Origin: Fimbriimonas ginsengisoli
GTDB lineage: Bacteria > Armatimonadota > Fimbriimonadia > Fimbriimonadales > Fimbriimonadaceae
Assembly (NCBI GenBank): GCA_016179045.1
Contig: JACOSL010000051.1
Location: 1-46,684, forward strand
Length of the DNA stretch: 46,684 bases
Reading direction: 5' to 3'
The number at the start of each line of letters is the position of its first letter. Position 1 is the first letter of the stretch. Below, one piece after another: positions 23,162 to 33,344 of the stretch. The position numbers were made by a program, and so were the translations under genes. Under the pieces are notes generated by a model. That model saw nothing but the letters and a program-made list of their open reading frames with translations. It was not told where the DNA came from and searched no databases.

Positions 23162-24109
23162 ATGAAGCGGATCGTTTCGGTGAGCCTGGGGACCAGCAAG
23201 CGTGACAAGCGCCAAGAGATCGAGATCCTCGGCGAGAAGTTCCTCATCGAGCGCATCGGCACCGACGGCGATACCAAGAAGTTCGCCCAGATGTTTAAGG
23301 ACCTCGACGGCAAAGTCGACGCGCTCGGCGTGGGCGGGGCCGACATATATCTGGTCAGCGGCACGAAGCGCTACGCCTTCCGCCAGGTGCTGCGCTGGGT
23401 GTCGGGCGCTAAGATCACGCCGGTCGTGGACGGCAGCGGCCTTAAGCACACGCTGGAGCGCGAAACCATCCGCACGCTCCAGCGCGACGGGGTCGTGGGT
23501 TTCAAGAAGGAGCGGGTGCTGCTCGTCTCCGCGGTCGACCGGTTCGGCATGGCCCAGGCCCTGGTCGAGGCAGGCGCGGACTGCATCTTTGGAGACTTGC
23601 TCTTCGGCCTGGGGATCAAGATTCCGCTCCGCACATACAAGGCGGTTAGGCGCGCTGCCGCCATCTTGCTGCCGATCGTCACCCGCTTACCGATCCAGTG
23701 GTTCTATCCAACGGGCGAGAAGCAGGAACAGCGCAAGCCGAAATATCCGCAGGTTTTCGACTGGGCCACCTTCGTTTGCGGCGACTGGCACTACATCCGG
23801 CGCTACGCTCCCGACAACCTGCAGGGCAAGACGATCCTCACCCAAACGCTACGCAGGGCCGACCTCGAGTGGCTGAAGCAAACGGGAGCGCGTCGCGCGA
23901 TCACTACCACCCCCGTAATGGGCGGCGAGACCTTCGCCACCAACGTGATGGAAGCCGTGATCGTGGCGATTCTCGGCAAGCGGCCCGAGGAATTGTCGGA
24001 GAAGGACTACCTCGACGCCCTCAAGCGGCTCGACTGGAAGCCCAACGTGATTCCGCTCAACGAGCCAGCCGCGGAACCGCCTAAGGCCGCGGAAAAGGTG
24101 GGCTCTTGA
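23162..24109 (+). CDS. Quinate 5-dehydrogenase-like family protein
   Basis: The 315-residue protein resembles a family often labelled quinate 5-dehydrogenase in Firmicutes genomes. The N-terminus KRIVSVSLGTSKRDKRQEIEILGEKFLIERIGTDGD is characteristic, as are VDALGVGGADIYLVSG and PVVDGSGLKHTLER. The label rests on weak biochemical evidence, and I see no classic Rossmann GxGxxG. The C-terminal half has TRLPIQWFYPTGEKQEQ and RRAITTTPVMGGETFATNVMEAV. It ends on TTGA, overlapping the next start, so the pair is translationally coupled. The same two families are often neighbours in other bacteria, to my recollection, which suggests one joint task. Confidence 0.7.
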   Translation: MKRIVSVSLGTSKRDKRQEIEILGEKFLIERIGTDGDTKKFAQMFKDLDGKVDALGVGGADIYLVSGTKRYAFRQVLRWVSGAKITPVVDGSGLKHTLERETIRTLQRDGVVGFKKERVLLVSAVDRFGMAQALVEAGADCIFGDLLFGLGIKIPLRTYKAVRRAAAILLPIVTRLPIQWFYPTGEKQEQRKPKYPQVFDWATFVCGDWHYIRRYAPDNLQGKTILTQTLRRADLEWLKQTGARRAITTTPVMGGETFATNVMEAVIVAILGKRPEELSEKDYLDALKRLDWKPNVIPLNEPAAEPPKAAEKVGS

Positions 24110-25212
24110 CCCGGTTCGCATTCATAATCCACCCCCTCTCAACCCGCGACGTGGCGCGCAAGTATCCGTTTGCGCGGTTCGTGCCGGGGGCATTGGTCGA
24201 GGCGGCCATGCGGCGCAAGAAGCCGATGGTGCTGAGCAAGATCGATGGTATCCGCTCCGCCACCGGCGCCACCACGGAAGGATGGTTCATCGGCTGCCCG
24301 CTCACGCCAAAGCAGATGATGACCATGCCCATCGAGGAGGTGTACGCCCGAATCGGCGAATGTGCCCAGATGGCGCATGAGCTGGGGGCGCAGGTGATCG
24401 GTCTGGGCGCGTTTACAAGCGTTGTTGGCGACGGCGGCGTAACCGTGGCCGAACGCGCCAAGATCGCGGTAACCACCGGCAACAGCTACACGGTAGCGAC
24501 CGCGATCGAAGGCACGCTGCGGGCATGTGAAATGCTCGATTTCGCCCCGCAGAGCGGGGTGCTCGCCGTTGTCGGCGCGACCGGTGCGATCGGCAAGACT
24601 TGTGCAAAGGTGCTGGCGCGCTCGTTCGGCAAGACGATCCTCGTGGGCAGAGACCTGGCGCGCACTCAGGCGGTGGCGGACGAAATCCCGGGCGCAATAG
24701 CCACCACCGACGTCGAAGCCATCCGCGAGGCGGATGCGGTGGTCGCGGTGAGTTCGGCGGAAGAGGCGATTATCATGCCCGACCATCTCAAGCCAGGGGC
24801 GGTGGTATGCGACGTGGCCCGCCCGCGCGACGTTTCGCGCCGCGTCGCCAAGGAGCGGCCGGACGTGCTCGTGATCGAAGGCGGCGTGGTGGAAGTGCCC
24901 GGCGACGTTCGATTCAACTTCAACTTCGGATTTCCCGACAAGACCGCCTACGCCTGCATGAGCGAGACGATGCTGCTCGCGCTCGAAGACCGCCCCGTCA
25001 GCTACACACTCGGCAAGGATGTGAGCGTCGAGCAAGTCGACGAGATGTTCGCCCTGGCTCGGAAGCACGGCTTCCGCCTCGCCGGCTTCCGCTCGTTCGA
25101 GAAGGCGACCGATCCCGCCGCGATCGAGCGGGCCCGGGCGGCACGCCGCCTTTCCGAACCGCCCGCGCCGCCCGCCGCCCAAACCAAGATGGCAGGCGCA
25201 CTCGATAAGTAG
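24106..25212 (+). CDS. COG5322-type dehydrogenase related to acyl-ACP reductase
   Basis: The 368-residue protein resembles cyanobacterial long-chain acyl-ACP reductase along its length: GLGAFTSVVGDGG, the TTGNSYTVATAI motif near 125, the NAD(P)-binding VVGATGAIGKTCAKVLAR at about 154-171, and VIEGGVVEVPGDVRFNFNFGFP. C284 in AYACMSETMLL aligns with the acyl-binding cysteine region of the cyanobacterial enzyme. It could therefore reduce an acyl thioester to an aldehyde, but no aldehyde-deformylating oxygenase is nearby. TTG 24106 overlaps the upstream stop. The 25 bp to the next gene hold that gene's promoter. Confidence 0.68.
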   Translation: MTRFAFIIHPLSTRDVARKYPFARFVPGALVEAAMRRKKPMVLSKIDGIRSATGATTEGWFIGCPLTPKQMMTMPIEEVYARIGECAQMAHELGAQVIGLGAFTSVVGDGGVTVAERAKIAVTTGNSYTVATAIEGTLRACEMLDFAPQSGVLAVVGATGAIGKTCAKVLARSFGKTILVGRDLARTQAVADEIPGAIATTDVEAIREADAVVAVSSAEEAIIMPDHLKPGAVVCDVARPRDVSRRVAKERPDVLVIEGGVVEVPGDVRFNFNFGFPDKTAYACMSETMLLALEDRPVSYTLGKDVSVEQVDEMFALARKHGFRLAGFRSFEKATDPAAIERARAARRLSEPPAPPAAQTKMAGALDK

Positions 25213-25224
25213 ACGTTTGTATGC

Positions 25225-25230
25225 TATAGT
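25225..25230 (+). promoter_or_regulatory. -10 element TATAGT of nurA
   Basis: TATAGT ends 7 nt before ATG 25238. It marks that ATG, rather than TTG 25217, as the start and implies a leaderless nurA-herA message. The same hexamer and spacing precede the small ORF ahead of groES. Confidence 0.5.
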
Positions 25231-25237
25231 GGATGGG

Positions 25238-26218
25238 ATGGGGGATGCCTGGACCTTTCGATCCGTCTTCGGGGGCGACCCCGATATTCGGATCGTTGCG
25301 CCGACGATGCGCAGCGACGACGATTTCGAGGCGTTCGCCAAACCGGTGAGCGAATCCACCGCGCTCGACGCGCCGGTGGTCGAGGGCGTCAGCTTCGAAG
25401 TTCGCGATGTGCCCGCTGTTGAAGCAAGCGGCTTTACCCATTTTCTGGACGGAGCCCAGCGAGCGTGGCCCGTGATGTACCACGGTCTGAACCCCGTGCG
25501 CATCGCCCACACGTCGGCCGCGATGCTTCGCCGCACGGATCGCGAAGTGGAAGCGCCCACTGAACGCACGTGGGAGGGAGGACTGGCGGTTTACGCCGTC
25601 CCCGAGATCGCCGCTCGCGTGCCGAGCGACGTCGGCCCCGTGCCGATCAAGCTCGACGAGGACGACAACACGCCGATCAAGGTTGGCGACAAGATTCGGA
25701 AGGCGATCGAGCAGCGACGGGGGGGCATCGAGGTGGCTCTTGCCGCCGGATTCGACAACGACGGCTGGCTGCTGATCGATGGAGGCATCGGGCGTCCCCT
25801 TGACCGCAACCCGGGCTTGAGGCAGGTGGCCGGCGTGGTCAAGACCCATGCGCGGCAATACTTCAAGTCGGCGGAGCGCGTCGCGAAAATCCTCTCCATG
25901 CGGGAGGGGCAGCGCACGAGCGTGTTTCTGCGCGAGGCCGATCCCGCCCAGGGGCACGAGGTTTATAGCTTCTATCTCAAGCTACACGATTCCGAGAGCC
26001 AGGGGCCGTTGTTCGGGGTCATTCGGGTGGAGATTCCGCCGCTCCCCGAATCGCTGGCGCGGGCGGACGAGATCGCGGGTTGGCTGCTCGTCGAGCGCGC
26101 GCCGCTCAGCTTGCCGGATCGGCGCTACGACCGGCTTCTCTATCCCATCCACTTGGTGGAGATGCACCTGAAGGCGCGGCAGCCCACCGACGCCGCCATT
26201 TTGGGGAGGATCGGATGA
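25238..26218 (+). CDS. nurA: NurA-domain nuclease
   Basis: The 326-residue protein has the two acidic motifs of the NurA nuclease fold: FTHFLDGAQRAW with D71, and DGWLLIDGGIGRPL with D181. Between them lies a polar, variable segment. NurA is a Mn2+-dependent 5'-3' nuclease that works with the HerA translocase in DNA end resection in archaea and some bacteria. The next gene encodes a HerA-like ATPase and starts inside the stop codon of this one (ATGA), which strongly supports the assignment. The role may be repair or defence. Confidence 0.75.
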   Translation: MGDAWTFRSVFGGDPDIRIVAPTMRSDDDFEAFAKPVSESTALDAPVVEGVSFEVRDVPAVEASGFTHFLDGAQRAWPVMYHGLNPVRIAHTSAAMLRRTDREVEAPTERTWEGGLAVYAVPEIAARVPSDVGPVPIKLDEDDNTPIKVGDKIRKAIEQRRGGIEVALAAGFDNDGWLLIDGGIGRPLDRNPGLRQVAGVVKTHARQYFKSAERVAKILSMREGQRTSVFLREADPAQGHEVYSFYLKLHDSESQGPLFGVIRVEIPPLPESLARADEIAGWLLVERAPLSLPDRRYDRLLYPIHLVEMHLKARQPTDAAILGRIG

Positions 26219-28203
26219 TCGAAACAACGAGCGACGGACGCATCGGCCGGGTGATCGGCATGGAGCGACGTCCGAACACGGCCTACACGTTTTGGTTCTG
26301 GACCGACCGCGACGCCCCGGTCGGAATCGGCACGCTCGTCAAGGTGCTGAGCGCCGAGGATAAGGTTTACGGCACAGTCGTCGAGGCGCACGGCTTCAAC
26401 GACCTCGAGAGCCCGTTGCATGAGTTCCTCTCCGTCGGCGGCGATCCCGCCAAGCTTCCGCCCACCCAACGCCCCGAGATGCGGGTGTACCAAGCGGCGG
26501 TTCTCTACCGGGAGCCGGAGGAGCCGGTGGGCGCGGTGCCGATCGGCGAGGTGTTCCTCGCCAACGAGGCAGACGTTCGCATGGCGCTACGTACCGCCAA
26601 GTTCGCGGACGAGTTCGGCGTCCCGTGCGGTTGCTATGGCTACAAGGATGAGCCTTTGCAGGTGCATCTGGACCAGCGCTTCCTGCTCGGGCCGGAGGCG
26701 GGCCACTTCAACATGACCGGCACGAGCGGCCTTGCCGCCAAGACGAGCTACATCCTGTTTCTGCTGCAGTCGATCTTTGCAAACCACAAGGACGAGGAGG
26801 GGGCCGATGGCGCGAAGGGCGTGGCCGCGCTGCTCTTCAACACCAAGGGCGGGGATTTGCTGTTCATCGACCAAGCGGACGAATCCAACGCTTTCACCGA
26901 GCTGGACCGCAAGCTTTATGCGGCCTGCGAGCTTGAGGCGGTGCCATTTCCGAAGGTGCGCTACTATGCGCCGCTTGCTAACGACCGGGCGAATCTGAAC
27001 TCGCTCCGCACGAACGTGGTGCTGATGGAGAAAAACCCGACGCGGGCCTTCGAGTTCGGACTTGCCGACATCGTGCGCCACGCGGAGGTGCTGCTGAACA
27101 AGGACGATCTGGAGGCCAAAGCGGATGCCTACCTCGAATTCCTCAACCAGGAGCACGTTCAGAACGAGAAGGGGCGAAAGATCGGCAACCAAGGCGAGCC
27201 GCGTAGGGCAAAGACACTCGACGAACTGTGCGACATAGTGGCCGCCCAGGTGGAGTTCGCGCGCTCCAAGAATCAGGAGTTTTACGAATCGCACCACTTC
27301 CGGACGATGCAGAAGATGCTCAACCGACTCAAGGGCCTGACCCGGCGCTTCACCGGTCTCATCGCGACCAGTGGGGCCGCAGCGGGCCCGCTCGAAGAGC
27401 CGTTCGAGCCCGGATCGGTTACCGTGATCGACGTCGCCCGGCTAGGCTCCGACGAGCAAGACCTGGTGTTCGCCGCGTTCATCACCAAGCTGCGCGAGCG
27501 AATGGAGGAAGGCACGCTCGGCGTCGGCAAGATGATCGTGGTGGTGGACGAGCTCAACAAGTACGCGCCAAGCGGCGGGGGCGAAACCTATGTGGCCGCC
27601 TCGCTAAAGGAGATCGCGGCGCGGGGCCGATATCTTGGCCTCACCCTGTTCGGCGCTCAGCAGTTCCGCAGCCGGGTGGACAAGGAAGTCGTGGGCAATG
27701 CGGCGACCCACGCGTTCGGGCACGTCGAGTCCGAAGAGCTGGCCCAGCCCTCGTATTCCCATTTCTCGCCCGCGGTGAAGGAAAAGCTCGGCTCGCTGCA
27801 GCCAGGAGAGGTGCTGATCAAGCATCCGCACTTCGCCCAGCCAATTTTCGTTAGGTTTCCTAATCCTTGCGTGATGAAGGGCGGCGACGGGTTGCGGAAG
27901 TATCCCAAGTCAGCAGACCAATTGTTCGGTGAGTTAGCAGAAGGCTTCATCAAGAGATTGGCCCCTGCTGACCTCAACAGAGCGTTAGACGCCCTCGCCA
28001 AGATGTCCGACGACAAGGATGCCCAGACGGAAGTGCTGCGGGGTTTGCGTCGCGCGAACTCCGCTGACGAGTGCCTGAAGGTTCTTGAGCGCGCTCCTCG
28101 CAAAGCCCCGATCGGCCTGCGCGAGAACCGGGAGCCGACCGCTGTCGTCGCCACTGGGGGGCCCGACTTCGAGGAAGACCCCTTCGACGACCTGCCGCAC
28201 TAA
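26215..28203 (+). CDS. HerA-like DNA-translocating ATPase
   Basis: The 662-residue ATPase has an N-terminal beta-barrel-like HAS domain (IGRVIGMERRPNTAYTFWFW, then GTLVKVLSAEDKVYGTVVEA). The P-loop is GTSGLAAKT at 169-177, an atypical Walker A that is usual for the bacterial DUF87 branch. Walker B is MIVVVDELNKYAP near 440, and GLTLFGAQQFRSRVDKEVVGNAATHAFG is the sensor region. HerA hexamers pump DNA into NurA. GGGGAGG precedes the ATG. The TAA stop overlaps the stop of the convergent GNAT gene. The C-terminal 90 residues are charged and variable. Confidence 0.82.
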   Translation: MIETTSDGRIGRVIGMERRPNTAYTFWFWTDRDAPVGIGTLVKVLSAEDKVYGTVVEAHGFNDLESPLHEFLSVGGDPAKLPPTQRPEMRVYQAAVLYREPEEPVGAVPIGEVFLANEADVRMALRTAKFADEFGVPCGCYGYKDEPLQVHLDQRFLLGPEAGHFNMTGTSGLAAKTSYILFLLQSIFANHKDEEGADGAKGVAALLFNTKGGDLLFIDQADESNAFTELDRKLYAACELEAVPFPKVRYYAPLANDRANLNSLRTNVVLMEKNPTRAFEFGLADIVRHAEVLLNKDDLEAKADAYLEFLNQEHVQNEKGRKIGNQGEPRRAKTLDELCDIVAAQVEFARSKNQEFYESHHFRTMQKMLNRLKGLTRRFTGLIATSGAAAGPLEEPFEPGSVTVIDVARLGSDEQDLVFAAFITKLRERMEEGTLGVGKMIVVVDELNKYAPSGGGETYVAASLKEIAARGRYLGLTLFGAQQFRSRVDKEVVGNAATHAFGHVESEELAQPSYSHFSPAVKEKLGSLQPGEVLIKHPHFAQPIFVRFPNPCVMKGGDGLRKYPKSADQLFGELAEGFIKRLAPADLNRALDALAKMSDDKDAQTEVLRGLRRANSADECLKVLERAPRKAPIGLRENREPTAVVATGGPDFEEDPFDDLPH

Positions 28204-28619
28204 GGCGTAGGGATCGCGCGCCCGCGGATCATCCAGCGCTCGGGATTCGGCAGCGGATCGAACCCCAATGCCGAGTACACGCGTTGCGCGTCTGCGGTGG
28301 CAAGCACCCAGCGCCGCAAGCCTTGGTGCTCGGAATGGTCAAGGGCGTGCTGCACCAAAGCCTTCGCCACGCCGCGCCCGCGAAACGCCTCGTCGACGTA
28401 CACGTCGCACACCCAAGCGAACGTGGTTCGGTCCGACACCACGCGGGTATAGCCGATCTGCTCCCCGCCCGCGAACGCGCCGAGTACGAGAGACGAGCCG
28501 TGTGCCGCCCGCTCGACCCGCTCGCGCGTAACCCCCACGCTCCAATAGGCGGCCACCAGCCAAGCGTGCACACGCTCGAAGTCCATCGCTTCGAAGCCCT
28601 CTCGAATCTCGAACTCCAT
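28200..28619 (-). CDS. GNAT family N-acetyltransferase
   Basis: The 139-residue protein carries the acetyl-CoA-binding motif VCDVYVDEAFRGRGVAKALVQHAL, with RGRGVA as the pyrophosphate loop, followed by GLRRWVLATADAQRVYSALGF. The acceptor is unknown. ATG 28619 is chosen over upstream possibilities because TATACT (28632-28627) lies exactly 7 nt before it and homology starts there. Its stop overlaps that of herA. Confidence 0.88.
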   Translation of the reverse strand: MEFEIREGFEAMDFERVHAWLVAAYWSVGVTRERVERAAHGSSLVLGAFAGGEQIGYTRVVSDRTTFAWVCDVYVDEAFRGRGVAKALVQHALDHSEHQGLRRWVLATADAQRVYSALGFDPLPNPERWMIRGRAIPTP

Positions 28620-28684
28620 CGAGGCGAGTATACGAGGCACCGCTCGCCAACGGAGGTACTGGCGTTCATGCGCGTCGTGGGGAA

Positions 28685-28745
28685 CCGCCCACGCCTCACC
28701 AGGACTCGGCACCCCCTCCTCCGGCCCTCGGCCGCAAGAGGGGGA
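28685..28745. repeat. CCCCCTCTTG repeat, inverted copy
   Basis: The reverse complement reads TCCCCCTCTTGCGGCCGA, then GGAGGAGGGGGTGCCGAGTC, then GAGGCGTGGGCGGT. It matches 36918-36983 nearly base for base and 36750-36812 more loosely. The unit is about 60 bp and largely self-complementary. It lies between the GNAT gene and the groES promoter. Confidence 0.8.
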
Positions 28746-28791
28746 GGCGGAAGGGGCTGCGGATTCGACCCAGGGCCACATGAGGCAATCA

Positions 28792-28823
28792 GCAAAGCCA
28801 CCGCAAAGCCACGGCAAAGCCGA
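28792..28823 (+). repeat. 11-bp GCAAAGCC array upstream of groES (3 units)
   Basis: GCAAAGCCACC, GCAAAGCCACG and GCAAAGCCGAT begin at 28792, 28803 and 28814, exactly 11 bp apart, preceded by GGCAATC. A longer array of the same unit is at 39491-39552. Here it lies about 20 bp upstream of the CIRCE operator. Confidence 0.75.
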
Positions 28824-28839
28824 TCCTCCAGGCCCAAAA

Positions 28840-28866
28840 TTAGCAGTCTCCGAGGTATAGTGCTAA
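28840..28866 (+). promoter_or_regulatory. CIRCE operator (HrcA site) overlapping groESL promoter
   Basis: TTAGCAGTC, 9 nt, TAGTGCTAA: this matches the CIRCE consensus TTAGCACTC-N9-GAGTGCTAA with one mismatch in each arm. CIRCE binds the HrcA repressor and gives heat-shock control of groE. The -10 hexamer TATAGT (28856-28861) lies inside the second arm, so HrcA would block polymerase directly. Confidence 0.88.
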
Positions 28867-28868
28867 CG

Positions 28869-28933
28869 ATGTCGGGCACAGATCGCCCCGTCAATTTTCA
28901 ATTAAAAGCGTTGAGAGAGGAACCAAGAACCCT

Positions 28934-28937
<4 letters not shown>
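28869..28937 (+). CDS. Possible 22-aa leaderless ORF coupled to groES
   Basis: ATG 28869 lies 7 nt after the -10 TATAGT and opens a 22-codon frame (MSGTDRPVNFQLKALREE...) whose TGA overlaps the groES ATG (CTATGA). With the -10 so close, transcription should start at or beside this ATG. Its ribosomes would reinitiate at groES, which also has a GAGAGGAA stretch upstream. Composition is unremarkable and conservation is unknown. Confidence 0.45.
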
Positions 28938-30861
<1,924 letters not shown>

Positions 30862-30879
30862 CGGCCCTTTCCAAAGAAT

Positions 30880-30910
30880 CAGGGCTTGCGGGCATCGCCC
30901 GCAAGCCCTG
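30880..30910 (+). terminator. Hairpin terminator after groESL
   Basis: Perfect 14-bp stem (CAGGGCTTGCGGGC with GCCCGCAAGCCCTG) around an ATC loop. The downstream tract is only weakly T-rich (AGCGCTTTC), so it may act with Rho or chiefly protect the 3' end. Confidence 0.7.
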
Positions 30911-30952
30911 AGCGCTTTCAAGACAGGCGACGATCCGCCCGCCGGAGCCCGG

Positions 30953-31240
30953 TTACTTGTCCTTCTCGGCCCCTTCCATCTTGTCGCCGCCCTTGGCCGG
31001 CGGCATCTTACCCATGCCCTTCATCTTGCCCTTGCCCTTATGCATGGGGTGGTGATGGCGGGCATGCTTCTTGGCATGCCTTTTAGCGTGCTTGTGGCCG
31101 TGCTTGGCCTTGGCCTTGCCCATCTTGCCCATCTTGGGCGGGGCCATCTTGCCCTTGTCGGCCGCCTTTCCATCTTGGGCGTAGGCGCCCATAGCCAAAG
31201 CGGCGGCGAGCATGAGTATCGTTGCGAGCCTTCGAAACAT
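30953..31240 (-). CDS. Secreted His/Lys/Met-rich small protein
   Basis: A 95-residue protein with a signal peptide (MFRRLATILMLAAALAMGAYAQ). The mature part is almost wholly Lys, His, Met and Gly, with HGHKHAKRHAKKHARHHHPMHK and repeated KMGKMG or KMKGMGKM. Such composition is common in secreted metal-binding proteins, and Ni, Cu or Zn binding is a reasonable guess, not shown. ATG 31240 is preceded by CAGGAGG at 12 nt. It faces groEL convergently. Confidence 0.7.
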   Translation of the reverse strand: MFRRLATILMLAAALAMGAYAQDGKAADKGKMAPPKMGKMGKAKAKHGHKHAKRHAKKHARHHHPMHKGKGKMKGMGKMPPAKGGDKMEGAEKDK

Positions 31241-31453
31241 GTTGTGTAGCCTCCTGGTCGAGCCTGACCGCTCCAAGCGGCGGGCCGAGCCTGTCACTGG
31301 CTCAGACGCCCGATCAACCTCACCGGTTCAGACGTCCCGCCCCCGTTGTTGGATTCTTCTTGCAATTTCGGTCGTTGTGGCGTCCCGGCAGAAGCCCCTG
31401 ATTTCGGATTCAGGCTCCTCCAAGCTGCGCTAAAGTACGCCGAGACATCGGTA

Positions 31454-31618
31454 ATGCTCGGCATGATCGTAGGTCTCTATGTGGTTGGCTCCATCGGGTT
31501 CTTCGCCCAGGCCTATCGCCACGCCAAAGCGCACGGCTGGATGGACGCTGACGTCGAAATCCAGCCGCCCGCCACCGAAGTCGTCGAGCTCTTCACTTCC
31601 GAGCGAAAGGCTGCTTAG
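31454..31618 (+). CDS. Small membrane protein (54 aa)
   Basis: A single N-terminal membrane span (MLGMIVGLYVVGSIGFFAQAYRHAK) is followed by an acidic cytosolic or periplasmic tail (DADVEIQPPATEVVELFTSERKAA). I do not recognise the family. TAAAGT at 31432-31437 is a possible -10, 16 nt before the ATG. The 210 bp upstream, back to the secreted protein gene, show no clear coding sequence. Confidence 0.5.
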   Translation: MLGMIVGLYVVGSIGFFAQAYRHAKAHGWMDADVEIQPPATEVVELFTSERKAA

Positions 31619-31644
31619 CGCGCTCGTCCACTCCGGCGCCTTAG

Positions 31645-31682
31645 ACAAAGAAAACCGCCTCCGCTGGGTTGGGCGGAGGCGG
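31645..31682 (-). terminator. Rho-independent terminator of the amine oxidase-amidohydrolase operon
   Basis: On the minus strand CCGCCTCCGC, an 8-nt loop and GCGGAGGCGG form a 10-bp stem followed by TTTTCTTTGTC. It lies about 95 bp after the amidohydrolase stop. This is the clearest intrinsic terminator in the window. Confidence 0.85.
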
Positions 31683-31775
31683 GCTGGTCTGGACTTGCTT
31701 GGGGGTGTTCCGGACCTGGGGGAAGGAGGATATGCGTCAATCAAGTCAACGTCGCGGGGCGAAAATTCGTTCCGG

Positions 31776-33344
31776 CTAGGCCCAGGACCCGGCCACGGCC
31801 AGGCTCTCGGCGCGAACCGCAGGCCCGGCGAGTCCGGCGGGGCCGCCGAGAGGGTTCGTTTCGTACAGTTGCAAATCGGCCAAGTGCCCGGAGGTTAGCC
31901 CGCCCATAGCCCCCGCCTCGCCATTGGCGTCGGCGCCTCCGGCCGTGTAAGCACGAATGGCATCGCCGAGACTGACCGCCTCGGCGGGATCGAAGCCTTC
32001 GGGGCGGTTGGAGATCGCGCGGAGTCCCGTCCAAGGGTCGCCCGCCACGATGGGCGCGTCCGAGCTGAAGCTGAGCGGTATGCCGGCCCGCATGACCGAT
32101 CTGGCGCGCTTGAGGAGTGCCGCCCGCTCCGGTCCGAGTTGACGTCGATAGGTGTGGGCGAAGGCGACGAGGAATTCGGGCTGCATCGTACATCGGCACC
32201 CGATCGAGGCCATGCGCTCGATCTGCGCATCGCTCAGAATCATCGCGTGCTCGATCCGGTGCCTTCGCGCATCGCCAAGCGCCTCGAGCACATCCATCAC
32301 GAGGTCGGTCGAGCGGTCGCCGATCGAGTGGACGGCGATCGCGTAGCCCTCTTCGTGCGCGGTTCTCACCATCGCCTTAAGCCGATCGGGCGAGTAGATG
32401 AGTTGGCCGCTGGTCTCTACCCCGTCGGGCGACGCCTCCCCTCGTGGGTCGCTTGAATATCTCCCGTAAATGGCGGCGGTGCCAGAGCCGATCGCGCCGT
32501 CCGCGAAGATCTTCACCCCCGCCACCCGGCACCGGTCGGGGTTCATCGAGCGGATCTCAGAGAGAGCCGATTCGCGCTCGATCGCCCTCGGCCCCAAGAG
32601 TTGGCCCCATTGCACGTACAGTCGAAACCGGACCGGGCCGCCCTCGGAGACCGCGCGGTAAGCGCGCAGTTCGTCCAGCAGATCGAACCGGCCCGTCATC
32701 ATGTCGCTCGCGCAGCCGATGCCGAACTGGGCAAAGCGAGTAGACGCAGCCTCGATCGCTTCGACCATCTGTTCGTAGCTCGGCGTCGGGGCGGCCGCGC
32801 TAACCCGCTCGTGGGCGTGCTCGAGCAGGACGCCATCCAGCCGGCCACTTGCGTCACGCCGAAACTCTCCCCCGGGCGGATCGGGTTCGGCTTCGCCGAT
32901 TCCGGCGGCGGCGAGCGCCGCGCTGTTCGCGATGCCCGCGTGGCCGTTTACGTGACGAAGCAGAACGGGCCGATCCGAAACCACCCGGTCCAGGTCGCTT
33001 CGCGTGAGATGCCCGCCGGAAGCAAAGCGAGTTTGGTCGTAATGCACCGCCAGCAGCCATTCTCCACTCGGCAGGCCGTCGTGACGCGCCCGAACCGCAT
33101 CGAGCACGTCTTGCTCGGATCGGCACACACCAAGGTGCAGCTTCTTCATGTCGAGCCCGGTGGGCAGGATGTGGCAGTGGGCGTCCACGAAGGCGGGAAG
33201 CAAGGACTTTCCGCCCAAATCGGTCTCGGCGTCGGGCTGGCCCTCGAACCGGGTCCCACGCCACACCACGCGCCCCGCCTCGACCAGCATTTCCTGCGCT
33301 TCGCCGCTGAGAGCCCAGATGAAGTTCTTACACAGGAGCTTCAT
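31776..33344 (-). CDS. Amidohydrolase family 3 (YtcJ-like) metalloenzyme
   Basis: The 522-residue protein fits the amidohydrolase 3 family. The metal site shows FVDAHCHILPTGLDM near 52-66 (HxH), GVKIFADGAIGSGTAAIYGRY near 270, AIAVHSIGDRSTDLVMD, HRIEHAMILSD, and SFSSDAPIVAGDPW with the catalytic Asp. The C-terminal composite beta domain ends in LTSGHLADLQLYETNPLG. Substrates in this family are poorly known (N-substituted amides, cyclic ureas). It overlaps the upstream amine oxidase by 17 bp and is followed by a strong terminator. Confidence 0.85.
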   Translation of the reverse strand: MKLLCKNFIWALSGEAQEMLVEAGRVVWRGTRFEGQPDAETDLGGKSLLPAFVDAHCHILPTGLDMKKLHLGVCRSEQDVLDAVRARHDGLPSGEWLLAVHYDQTRFASGGHLTRSDLDRVVSDRPVLLRHVNGHAGIANSAALAAAGIGEAEPDPPGGEFRRDASGRLDGVLLEHAHERVSAAAPTPSYEQMVEAIEAASTRFAQFGIGCASDMMTGRFDLLDELRAYRAVSEGGPVRFRLYVQWGQLLGPRAIERESALSEIRSMNPDRCRVAGVKIFADGAIGSGTAAIYGRYSSDPRGEASPDGVETSGQLIYSPDRLKAMVRTAHEEGYAIAVHSIGDRSTDLVMDVLEALGDARRHRIEHAMILSDAQIERMASIGCRCTMQPEFLVAFAHTYRRQLGPERAALLKRARSVMRAGIPLSFSSDAPIVAGDPWTGLRAISNRPEGFDPAEAVSLGDAIRAYTAGGADANGEAGAMGGLTSGHLADLQLYETNPLGGPAGLAGPAVRAESLAVAGSWA

